Shown here piece after piece: positions 1 through 5,953 of a stretch of 5,953 bases of DNA (position 1 is the first letter of the stretch; every line of letters starts with the position of its first letter). The stretch spans positions 1 through 5,953 of the forward strand of contig SBFY01000116.1 in NCBI GenBank assembly GCA_006227085.1, read 5' to 3'. This stretch comes from Gammaproteobacteria bacterium (GTDB lineage: Bacteria; Pseudomonadota; Gammaproteobacteria; Pseudomonadales; M0112). Under the pieces are notes generated by a model that ran no database searches, was not told the origin of the DNA, and saw only the letters and a program-made list of their open reading frames with translations. The position numbers and the translations under genes are program-made.

Positions 1-197
1 GCCAAGGCGACATAAAAAACATAACGCCACAAATGATAGAAACCGTTCTGGTAGCGCACCATGGAATGATCAATGGACGCGGAACTCATCATCACCATGC
101 CAAAGGTAAACAGGCAGGCCACCAACAACAGCAACTGGTTATCGATGAATGGCAAGCGTTGTTGCCAGAACGCGCGAGTAAAGACATCAGGATGCAT
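1..197 (-). CDS. ftsW: FtsW, septal peptidoglycan glycosyltransferase (SEDS family), N-terminal part
   Basis: Only the first 65 codons are present before the window ends. The protein starts MHPDVFTRAFWQQRLPFID and then has a hydrophobic stretch at about residues 21-40 (LLLLVACLFTFGMVMMSSAS), which is the expected first transmembrane helix of an SEDS protein. This is followed by a polar loop and the beginning of a second hydrophobic segment (WRYVFYVAL). FtsW polymerises lipid II at the septum in partnership with FtsI. The call rests on position directly after murD in the conserved dcw order and on the N-terminal pattern with MVMMSSAS. The catalytic aspartate and most of the membrane domain lie outside the window. 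The ATG at 195-197 lies inside the murD end, 11 bases of overlap, and is preceded by GGGAGG (203-208) with 5 bases of spacing. RodA is the main alternative and is unlikely in this location. Confidence 0.9.
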   Translation of the reverse strand, partial: MHPDVFTRAFWQQRLPFIDNQLLLLVACLFTFGMVMMSSASIDHSMVRYQNGFYHLWRYVFYVAL

Positions 198-1551
198 GCG
201 CACCTCCCAATGCCTTGACGGCAGCCACAAAATGCTCACCGCGATCAGCGTAATCCCGGAACATATCGAAACTGGCACAGGCCGGTGACAACAGCACCAC
301 ATCGCCGGCATGGGCTACCTGCTGCGCCTTGGCAACAGCATCCGGCATGGAACCGGCATGCGTGACCGGCACCACCGGTGCCAATACCGAGGCCAACTCG
401 CCAGCGGCCTTGCCAATCAGGATTGCGGAACGCCCATGCCGCGCCATCACCGGAGCCAGGTCTGCAAACGACTGGTCCTTGGGTTCGCCACCGGCAATCA
501 GGACAACCCGCACTGCTGGCGTCACGGCCACACCTTCAATCGCCGCGATCGAGGCCCCCACATTGGTGCCTTTGGAATCATTGACGAAATGCACACCGTT
601 GATCGTCGCAACGGGCACACAGCGATGCGGCAGGCCTGCAAACCCTTGCAGGGAATCCAGCATGGCTTGCCGTGCAAAACCGGCAGCTTCACCGATTGCC
701 AAGGCTGCGAGTGCATTCAACCAGTTGTGACGACCTTGCAGGCGCATCGCGCTCACGGGCAACCAGTTGTCGATCCCACGGCACAACCAGGTTTCACCAT
801 CCTGTTGGCGAATCCCCCAGTGCCCCAGATCCGGCTCTGACAAACCAAAACTGGATGCGGACTGCCCTACCGCCATTAACGGTTGTGTCAATGCATCTTC
901 ACGGCTGTACACCACATGGCGCGCACCCTTGTAAATGCGGTGTTTCGCGCGGTGGTATGCCGCCATGTCGGCATAGCGGTCCTGGTGATCCGGTGTGATG
1001 TTCAGGATCGTGGCGACATCGGCAGCCAATGCATGCACGCGCTCAAGCTGGAAGCTGGACAGTTCGAGTACCGCGACATCCAACGGCGCATCCTTGAGCA
1101 AGTCCAGTGCCGGCGTACCCAGATTACCGCCCACACCGGCACGCTTGCCGGCACGCTGGGCCATATCGCCTACCCAGGCCGTCACCGTACTCTTGCCATT
1201 GGAACCGGTGATAGCCAACACAGGTGCATCACACGCCTCACAAAACAGGTCCACATCACTGCCCAGGGTGACACCCTTGGCCAAAGCCTGCGCAATCGCC
1301 GGTGTCTCCAGGGCCACACCTGGACTTACGATCAACTCATCAGCCGCAGCCAGCACAGCAGCGTCCAGCACACCCGTCACCAGTGACAGTTGCGGGAACT
1401 CCTTGCGGAAGGTTTCCAGCAAGGGCGGTTGCTCACGCGTATCCATCACCACCGGTGATTCCCCTTTCGCCACCAGGTAGCGCACAGCCGACAGCCCGGT
1501 CTGGCCCATGCCAACCACCACGCGGTAACGGTCTGTTGCGATCAGGGTCAT
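187..1551 (-). CDS. murD: MurD, UDP-MurNAc-L-alanine:D-glutamate ligase
   Basis: This cytoplasmic ATP-dependent ligase adds D-glutamate to UDP-MurNAc-L-Ala, the step before MurE. It has 454 residues, against 438 in E. coli. The N-terminal Rossmann-like UDP-binding domain begins VVVGMGQTGLS (11-21). The central domain has the P-loop GSNGKST (116-122), GGNLGTPALDLL (141-152), ELSSFQLE (163-170), NITPDHQDRY (184-193, with conserved His189) and the probable carbamylated Lys203 in YHRAKHRIY. The C-terminal domain has HRC (309-311), NDSKGTN (324-330), LIAGGEPKD (351-359) and LLSPACASFDMFRDYADRG (420-438). Three ATG codons lie in a row (1557, 1554, 1551). The third is chosen because AAGGA (1557-1561) sits 5 bases before it and the resulting MTLIATD matches the Pseudomonas-type N-terminus. 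The first ATG would leave almost no spacing. The frame extends further upstream into mraY, but that part (to 1647) is the mraY shadow. The last 11 bases overlap ftsW. Confidence 0.98.
   Translation of the reverse strand: MTLIATDRYRVVVGMGQTGLSAVRYLVAKGESPVVMDTREQPPLLETFRKEFPQLSLVTGVLDAAVLAAADELIVSPGVALETPAIAQALAKGVTLGSDVDLFCEACDAPVLAITGSNGKSTVTAWVGDMAQRAGKRAGVGGNLGTPALDLLKDAPLDVAVLELSSFQLERVHALAADVATILNITPDHQDRYADMAAYHRAKHRIYKGARHVVYSREDALTQPLMAVGQSASSFGLSEPDLGHWGIRQQDGETWLCRGIDNWLPVSAMRLQGRHNWLNALAALAIGEAAGFARQAMLDSLQGFAGLPHRCVPVATINGVHFVNDSKGTNVGASIAAIEGVAVTPAVRVVLIAGGEPKDQSFADLAPVMARHGRSAILIGKAAGELASVLAPVVPVTHAGSMPDAVAKAQQVAHAGDVVLLSPACASFDMFRDYADRGEHFVAAVKALGGAHAS
203..208 (-). promoter_or_regulatory. 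ribosome binding site of ftsW, inside murD
   Basis: GGGAGG lies 5 bases before the ftsW ATG (195-197). It is embedded in the murD codons for Gly-Gly near the C-terminus. It fixes the ftsW start inside murD and suggests that ribosomes finishing murD can begin ftsW. Confidence 0.8.
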
Positions 1552-1556
1552 CATCA

Positions 1557-1561
1557 TCCTT
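1557..1561 (-). promoter_or_regulatory. ribosome binding site of murD, overlapping the mraY stop
   Basis: AAGGA is formed from the last two bases of the mraY TAA stop plus GGA. It is 5 bases before the third of three consecutive ATG codons and directly touches the first. This spacing is the main reason for placing the murD start at 1551. Confidence 0.7.
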
Positions 1562-2642
1562 AACGCAGCTTCAGGGTCATCAAGCCAAACAACACCAGCA
1601 TCACGGTGATAATCCAGAAACGGACGATCACACGCGGCTCTGGCCAACCTTTCAATTCAAAGTGGTGATGGATCGGCGCCATGCGGAAAATACGCTTGCC
1701 CGTCAGCTTGAATGAGCCGACCTGCAAAATGACCGACACCGTTTCCAGGACGAAAATGCCGCCCATGATGGCGTAGACAATTTCATGACGGGTGATAACA
1801 GCGACCACACCCAACGCGGCGCCCAATGCCAATGCCCCGACATCGCCCATGAACACTTGTGCGGGATAGGTGTTAAACCATAGGAAACCCAAGCCGGCAC
1901 CCGCAATCGCACCACAGAACACCACCAGCTCACCGGCACCCGGCACATAACCGATACGCAAGTAACTGGAAAATTCCGCGTGACCACTCAGGTAGGCAAT
2001 GATGCCAAGCGCCGTGCCTACCAATACGCACGGCAGGATCGCCAAGCCATCCAGTCCATCGGTCAGGTTGACCGCATTGCTGGAACCGACGATGACGAAA
2101 TACGTCATGACGACATACAACAGACCCATTTCCCAGGCCACTTGCTTGAAAAATGGCACGAACAACTGCGTTTCCGCTGGTGCCTGCGCCGTCACGTACA
2201 AAGCGATTGCAGCCCCCAGGCCACCGACGGATTGCCAGAAATATTTCCAGCGCGCAGGCAAACCACGCGAATCCTTTTCGATCACCTTGCGGTAATCATC
2301 CACCCAACCCACTGCACCAAACACCAGGGTCACCGCCAACACGACCCATACGAAACGATTGGACAAATCACTGCACAGCAAGGTGCTGATCCCGATGCTG
2401 ATCAGGATCAGTGCGCCACCCATCGTGGGTGTGCCAGCCTTGCTGAAATGACTCTGCGGTCCATCATTGCGCACAGCCTGGCCAATCTGCTTTTGTACCA
2501 GCTGGCGGATCATCCACGGCCCCAGCAGCAAGGACATGCCAAGCGCTACCAGCACACCAAGGATGCCGCGGAATGTCAGGTACTGGAACACCTGGAACGC
2601 ACTGATGTATTCCGACAAGATGTTGGCTAACCACAGCAGCAT
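1560..2642 (-). CDS. mraY: MraY, phospho-N-acetylmuramoyl-pentapeptide transferase
   Basis: This polytopic inner-membrane enzyme transfers phospho-MurNAc-pentapeptide from UDP to undecaprenyl phosphate, forming lipid I, the first membrane-bound step of peptidoglycan synthesis. At 360 residues it has exactly the E. coli length and is alignable along its whole length from memory. Family signatures visible are RNDGPQSHFSKAGTPTMGG (58-76), the catalytic Asp pair in DDYRK (115-119), NAVNLTDGLDGLA (189-201), FNTYPAQVFMGDVG (256-269, with catalytic Asp267) and APIHHHFELKGWPEPRV (322-338, with the HHH cluster at 325-327). Several long hydrophobic segments lie between these motifs, as expected for about ten transmembrane helices. 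The ATG starts directly after the murF TAG, with AAGGAG (2651-2656) 8 bases upstream inside murF. The TAA stop (1560-1562) supplies part of the murD ribosome binding site. No key residue is missing. Confidence 0.99.
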   Translation of the reverse strand: MLLWLANILSEYISAFQVFQYLTFRGILGVLVALGMSLLLGPWMIRQLVQKQIGQAVRNDGPQSHFSKAGTPTMGGALILISIGISTLLCSDLSNRFVWVVLAVTLVFGAVGWVDDYRKVIEKDSRGLPARWKYFWQSVGGLGAAIALYVTAQAPAETQLFVPFFKQVAWEMGLLYVVMTYFVIVGSSNAVNLTDGLDGLAILPCVLVGTALGIIAYLSGHAEFSSYLRIGYVPGAGELVVFCGAIAGAGLGFLWFNTYPAQVFMGDVGALALGAALGVVAVITRHEIVYAIMGGIFVLETVSVILQVGSFKLTGKRIFRMAPIHHHFELKGWPEPRVIVRFWIITVMLVLFGLMTLKLR

Positions 2643-4016
2643 CTAGTGCACTCCTTCCAAGGGATGTTTTGCCAGCGCCTGCACCACATGTTCCATGCGT
2701 GCCCGCCGCGAACCTTTAACCAACACCGTCTGGCCCGCATGCACATGCGCCCTGGCATGGCTAATGAGGGCGTCCTGATCAGGAAAAGCCTTGCCCTGAT
2801 CACCGAACACACGAACCATCTCATCCGCATAGGGCCCCACGACCCACAACTGCTCGATACCACGCTGGCTTGCGTAAGCCGCGATGTCTTCGTGGTACTG
2901 GCAAGCGTCTTCACCCAGCTCTGCCATCTCACCCAACACCAGCACCCTCGGCGCAGCGATTTGCGCCAACCAGTCAATCGCTGAACGCACCGATCCCGGA
3001 TTGGCGTTATAGGTGTCATCGACCAAGCGACAACCAGAAGCGGATTCACAGATCCCCAGCCGACCCGGCCCCGTGCGGAATGCCTCAAGACCAGCGACAA
3101 TCGCCCCTGGCTGGCAGCCGACGGCAATCGCCATGGCGGCAGCCGCCAATGCATTACTGACGGATTGGAAACCCGGCACGGACAAATGCACCGGATACTG
3201 CCCTTGCGGCAACACCAGTGTGAATTGCGCAAACCCTTGTTCATCGGCACGCACATCCCGCGCAGTGACGTCGGCCCTTTCTTCGCCCTTCCAGCCAAAG
3301 CTCACGATGTGGTGCTGGCCAATGTATTCACGCCACAAGCGTGACCAAGGCTCATCGACATTCAGCACGGCAACGGTTTGCTCGCCAAGACACTGGTAAA
3401 TCTCGCCCTTGGTCTGGGCAATGGTCTCGACGCTGCCAAAGCTCGCCAGATGCGCTGGCAGGACATTGGTGACCAGCACTGCATCCGGTTTGGCAAACTG
3501 TGCCAGGTAGGCAATATCACCACGCCGGGCAGCACCCATCTCGATCACCGCGTAACGATGCGAGTCCTGCAGTGATAACAAAGTCAGTGGTACGCCGATT
3601 TCATTGTTCAGGTTGCCACGCGTGGCGAGGGTTTCACCCACTTGCGTGAAAATGGACGCAATCATGTTCTTGGTGCTGGTCTTGCCTGCGCTACCGGTCA
3701 GCGCCACCAAAATGCCGGTGAAGCGCTCACGATTCATGGCCCCGAGCTCACCCAGCGCCCGACGGCTGTCATAGGCTTGCAGTTGCGGTAATGCACTGTC
3801 CACCGGCTGTTCCACCACGGCAGCAACGGCACCTTTTGCCAAGGCCTGATCCAGGTGGTGATGACCATCATGCTGTTCACCACGCAAGGCAACAAAAAGA
3901 TCACCGGCAGCAAGGGTTCGCGTGTCTGTGCTGACACCGGAAAACGACTGCGCTGGCCCCGTCCATTCAGCACCCAGGCGAGTGGCAAGCATTGGCATGT
4001 CAAATTCGCCGATCAT
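2643..4016 (-). CDS. murF: MurF, UDP-MurNAc-tripeptide:D-alanyl-D-alanine ligase
   Basis: This is an ATP-dependent cytoplasmic ligase that completes the stem pentapeptide by adding D-Ala-D-Ala to UDP-MurNAc-tripeptide. It has 457 residues, against 452 in E. coli. The N-terminal domain carries STDTR (29-33) and LFVALRGE (40-47). The central domain has the P-loop GSAGKTST (108-115), GNLNNEIGVP (134-143), VIEMGA (157-162), AHLASFGS (188-195) and TKGEIY (202-207). The C-terminal domain has DDTYNANPGS (333-342), GEMAELG (362-368) and VKGSRRARME (433-442), all MurF-type. The frame stays open upstream to 4052, but the start at 4016 is preferred. It aligns with the E. coli N-terminus, forms ATGA with the murE stop, and has a strong AAGGGAGG (4023-4030) 6 bases upstream. 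The longer start would add 12 residues and a deeper overlap without that support. The TAG stop is immediately followed by the mraY start. Confidence 0.98.
   Translation of the reverse strand: MIGEFDMPMLATRLGAEWTGPAQSFSGVSTDTRTLAAGDLFVALRGEQHDGHHHLDQALAKGAVAAVVEQPVDSALPQLQAYDSRRALGELGAMNRERFTGILVALTGSAGKTSTKNMIASIFTQVGETLATRGNLNNEIGVPLTLLSLQDSHRYAVIEMGAARRGDIAYLAQFAKPDAVLVTNVLPAHLASFGSVETIAQTKGEIYQCLGEQTVAVLNVDEPWSRLWREYIGQHHIVSFGWKGEERADVTARDVRADEQGFAQFTLVLPQGQYPVHLSVPGFQSVSNALAAAAMAIAVGCQPGAIVAGLEAFRTGPGRLGICESASGCRLVDDTYNANPGSVRSAIDWLAQIAAPRVLVLGEMAELGEDACQYHEDIAAYASQRGIEQLWVVGPYADEMVRVFGDQGKAFPDQDALISHARAHVHAGQTVLVKGSRRARMEHVVQALAKHPLEGVH
2651..2656 (-). promoter_or_regulatory. ribosome binding site of mraY, inside murF
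   Basis: AAGGAG lies 8 bases before the mraY ATG (2640-2642). It is encoded within the last murF codons (Glu-Gly-Val). It supports the short start directly after the murF stop. Confidence 0.8.
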
Positions 4017-5518
4017 GCATGGCCTCCCTTGCCCTGACGGGATGCCAACCACGCGTGCACCACGGCATGATCACTGAACGGGCGCTTCTCATCGCCCACC
4101 TGTTGCCAGGTTTCATGACCTTTGCCAGCAATCACCACCGTATCACCAGCCACCGCCGCATCCAGTGCCATGCGAATGGCTGTCGCACGATCCTCGACCA
4201 CTTCTGCCGACTGTGGTGACACCATGCCTGACAGGATCGCCTGCAGGATCGCCTGCGATGATTCATGGCGGGGGTTATCACTGGTGAGATACACCTGGTC
4301 AGCCAGTTGACCTGCCAAACGGCCCATCACCGGCCGTTTCGCCGAATCGCGATCACCGCCACAACCAAACACTACCCGCAAACTGGCCTTGGTATGCTGG
4401 CGCAAGGTACGCAGCATTTTCTCGAGGGCATCCGGCGTATGCGCATAGTCGATCACAATGCTGATGCCATGATGAATCGCGACGGATTCCAAACGACCGG
4501 TCACCGGCGACACCGTTTCCAGCGCCGCACAGATCCGTTCCAGTGCATGGCCTTGCAAGCCCAGCACGGCAATCACCGCCAACACATTGGAAAGGTTGAA
4601 CTCGCCCAGCAAGCGACACTGGAACGCCGCTTCACCCCATGGGGTATGCACATTTGCACGAATGCCGGTTGGCAAGTAATCCACCTGGATGGCATGGATG
4701 TCTGCCGATACATCATCCACGCTATAGGAAAGATGCTGGACACCAGCATGCGCGCTCGCCAACAAACGACGGCCTGCCACATCGTCGGCATTAATCACCG
4801 CATGCCGTAGACCCGGCCAACGGAACAAGCGCGCCTTGGCTTGTTCATACGCTTCCATCGTGCCGTGATAATCCAGGTGGTCATGACTCAGGTTGGTGAA
4901 CACAGCCGTTTCAAACAACACGCCCGCCACACGCGCCTGGTCAAGGGCATGCGATGACACTTCCATGAACACTGATTGCACATGATCGTCACGCAAGGTA
5001 GCTAATTGCCGCTGCACGACAATCGCATCCGGCGTGGTATGGGTAACCGGTTGCAAGCGATTGATACATCCCCAACCGAGGGTACCGATGACCGCTGCGC
5101 TGTCCTCCAGCTGGCCCGCTACGCGCGCTGCCAAATGCGTCACCGTGGTTTTCCCATTGGTGCCGGTCACTGCCGTCACTCGCAAAGCCTGTGAGGGCTC
5201 ACCATAAAACCGGCTTGCGATAAGACCCGTTTTTTCACCCAAGGCATCCACAGCGATCACTGGCACCGCGCCTTGTGCGGCCGCACCTTGCCAACCTTGT
5301 GCATCCACCAACACGGCTGCAGCACCGGACTTGATTGCCTGTGCAACAAATTGCCGTCCATCAAAACGCGTACCCGCGATAGCGATAAACACATCACCGG
5401 GCTGTACAGCGCGACTGTCAAGACAGAGCCCCGTGACTGACACCTCCGGGCAGGAAACAAGCTCCGGTAACAGTGCCGACAGGCGCATCGCTGGCATTTG
5501 TGTTTCAACGGCCATCAT
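4013..5518 (-). CDS. murE: MurE, UDP-MurNAc-L-Ala-D-Glu:meso-diaminopimelate ligase
   Basis: This is an ATP-dependent cytoplasmic Mur ligase that adds the third residue of the peptidoglycan stem peptide. It has 501 residues, against 495 in E. coli. The N-terminal UDP-binding domain contains LDSR (33-36). The central ATPase domain has the P-loop GTNGKTT (119-125), HTTPD (160-164), EVSSH (186-190), TNLSHDHLDYHG (208-219) and the probable carbamylated lysine K228 in YEQAKARLF. The C-terminal domain has DYAHTPDALEK (357-367), FGCGGDRD (384-391) and GKGHE (465-469). DNPR at 414-417 is the established signature for meso-diaminopimelate rather than lysine, so the substrate call is firm. The chosen ATG (5516-5518) overlaps the ftsI stop as ATGA. 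Only a weak GAG lies 7 bases upstream, which suggests coupling to ftsI translation. A second ATG follows directly (5513-5515), and Met8 (5497) and Met11 (5488) are possible alternatives. The stop overlaps murF. Confidence 0.98.
   Translation of the reverse strand: MMAVETQMPAMRLSALLPELVSCPEVSVTGLCLDSRAVQPGDVFIAIAGTRFDGRQFVAQAIKSGAAAVLVDAQGWQGAAAQGAVPVIAVDALGEKTGLIASRFYGEPSQALRVTAVTGTNGKTTVTHLAARVAGQLEDSAAVIGTLGWGCINRLQPVTHTTPDAIVVQRQLATLRDDHVQSVFMEVSSHALDQARVAGVLFETAVFTNLSHDHLDYHGTMEAYEQAKARLFRWPGLRHAVINADDVAGRRLLASAHAGVQHLSYSVDDVSADIHAIQVDYLPTGIRANVHTPWGEAAFQCRLLGEFNLSNVLAVIAVLGLQGHALERICAALETVSPVTGRLESVAIHHGISIVIDYAHTPDALEKMLRTLRQHTKASLRVVFGCGGDRDSAKRPVMGRLAGQLADQVYLTSDNPRHESSQAILQAILSGMVSPQSAEVVEDRATAIRMALDAAVAGDTVVIAGKGHETWQQVGDEKRPFSDHAVVHAWLASRQGKGGHA
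4023..4030 (-). promoter_or_regulatory. ribosome binding site of murF, inside murE
   Basis: AAGGGAGG lies 6 bases before the murF ATG (4014-4016) in the last murE codons. It is among the strongest Shine-Dalgarno matches in the window and decides for 4016 over the upstream in-frame start at 4052. Confidence 0.8.
4232..4255. repeat. perfect 12-base tandem repeat, two copies, within murE
   Basis: CAGGATCGCCTG occurs twice in direct succession on the plus strand (4232-4243 and 4244-4255). On the coding strand it is in frame and gives QAILQAIL at MurE residues 422-429, just after the DNPR motif. The matching stretch in E. coli MurE, as I recall it, has the same length, so the repeat does not look like an added segment. 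Confidence 0.75.
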
Positions 5519-5953
5519 GATGGCACTCGCGTTTTCGCCACCGGTGGCGGCGCATCACCATGCACGGCAATGCGTTGCACCGTATCTTCATCCGGGGCAA
5601 CGTTCATGACCCGGAACGCACCCGCCAGCACATTGGAAAACACGGGCGCAGCTATCAGGCCACCGAAATAATCCTTGCCCTTGGGGTCGTTGATGATGAC
5701 CACCGCCACCAGGCGGGGATCGGACGCTGGCGCCAAGCCGGCGAAGAGGGAGACGTAACTCTTCTCGGCATAGGCGCCACCATCCAAACGATGCGCGGTT
5801 CCGGTTTTCCCGGCCACGCTGTATCCGGCAACAGCTGCCCGTGTCGCAGTGCCTTCGGACTGCGTCACGGTTTTCATCATATTGACGATCTGCTGGTTGA
5901 TGCGCGGGTCAATCACCTGCTCACCTGGCTCTCCGGCACCACCTTTGTGCAAA
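5515..5953 (-). CDS. ftsI: FtsI (PBP3), septal peptidoglycan transpeptidase, C-terminal part
   Basis: This is the last 145 codons of a class B penicillin-binding protein, the division-specific D,D-transpeptidase that cross-links septal peptidoglycan on the periplasmic side and works with FtsW. The 5' end lies beyond the window. The first complete codon is TTG (5950-5952), an internal Leu, so it should not be taken as a start. The third active-site motif of the transpeptidase fold, KTGT, is visible at 5797-5808 in the context VAGKTGTAH. It is followed by a stretch typical of FtsI (YVSLFAGLAPASDPR, then VVIINDPKGKDYFGG, then APVFSNVLAGAFRVMNVAPD). The catalytic SxxK serine and the SxN motif must lie upstream and cannot be checked. 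The protein ends in a short proline-containing tail (APPPVAKTRVPS). The E. coli protein loses its extreme C-terminus to the Prc protease, but whether that happens here is unknown. The TGA stop overlaps the murE start as ATGA. Identification as ftsI rather than another class B PBP rests on both sequence and position before murE. Confidence 0.96.
   Translation of the reverse strand, partial: LHKGGAGEPGEQVIDPRINQQIVNMMKTVTQSEGTATRAAVAGYSVAGKTGTAHRLDGGAYAEKSYVSLFAGLAPASDPRLVAVVIINDPKGKDYFGGLIAAPVFSNVLAGAFRVMNVAPDEDTVQRIAVHGDAPPPVAKTRVPS

Noticed and set aside
369..383. Short inverted repeat GGCACC-ACC-GGTGCC as a possible terminator or hairpin
   Set aside because: It has only a 6-base stem and 3-base loop, lies well inside murD, and has no following T run on either strand.
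883..1480. Two plus-strand open frames of 160-170 codons opposite murD
   Set aside because: They mirror murD codons and show no hydrophobic segments, motifs or ribosome binding site of note.
1552..1647. Upstream extension of the murD frame, adding up to 32 residues
   Set aside because: This stretch codes for the conserved C-terminus of MraY, and the extended residues do not resemble any MurD. The start at 1551 has a ribosome binding site and a Pseudomonas-like N-terminus.
1980..2630. Long plus-strand open frame (216 codons) opposite mraY
   Set aside because: It lies entirely antisense to mraY, which has every family motif. The translation is rich in His, Gln and Arg with no recognisable domain, as expected of a shadow frame in GC-biased coding DNA.
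2627..3298. Minus-strand open frame (223 codons) in another frame of murF
   Set aside because: It runs inside murF on the same strand, is rich in Trp, Cys and Arg, and has no domain pattern. MurF is complete and well conserved over the same bases.
4017..4052. Upstream start for murF at 4052
   Set aside because: It would add 12 residues not found in E. coli MurF and lacks the strong ribosome binding site that precedes 4016.
5950..5952. TTG at the window edge as a start codon for a 145-residue protein
   Set aside because: The reading frame continues out of the window and the sequence is the C-terminal part of FtsI. The TTG is an internal leucine codon.

Overview
The whole window is a tightly packed, one-directional piece of a dcw (division and cell wall) cluster, read on the minus strand. 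In transcription order, from the high-coordinate end to the low, it holds the 3' end of ftsI, then complete murE, murF, mraY and murD, then the 5' end of ftsW. ftsI and ftsW are cut by the window edges. There is essentially no intergenic DNA. The junctions are ATGA overlaps (ftsI/murE and murE/murF), a stop codon directly followed by a start codon (murF/mraY), an 8-base gap (mraY/murD) and an 11-base overlap (murD/ftsW). I see no RNA gene, mobile element, CRISPR array, promoter or rho-independent terminator.

The gene order, the meso-diaminopimelate signature DNPR in MurE and the detailed protein sequences point to a Gram-negative proteobacterium, most likely a gammaproteobacterium. MraY has 360 residues, as in E. 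coli. From memory, MraY and the MurD N-terminus look especially like the Pseudomonas proteins (for example MTLIATD here and MSLIASD in Pseudomonas MurD). Base composition is moderately GC-rich and looks even along the window, with no sign of transferred DNA. The genus cannot be fixed from this alone.

The genes work as one pathway. MurD adds D-glutamate to UDP-MurNAc-L-Ala, MurE adds meso-diaminopimelate, and MurF adds D-Ala-D-Ala, all in the cytoplasm. MraY then moves the phospho-MurNAc-pentapeptide onto undecaprenyl phosphate in the inner membrane to give lipid I. After MurG makes lipid II and it is flipped across the membrane, FtsW polymerises it and FtsI cross-links it at the division septum. 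The close coupling of the reading frames fits coordinated, probably translationally coupled, expression from a promoter upstream of the window.

I found no previously undescribed system here. All catalytic signatures that should fall inside the window are present and every complete gene is near its family's usual length. The observations in Part 2 are small details of gene starts, junctions and short repeats.
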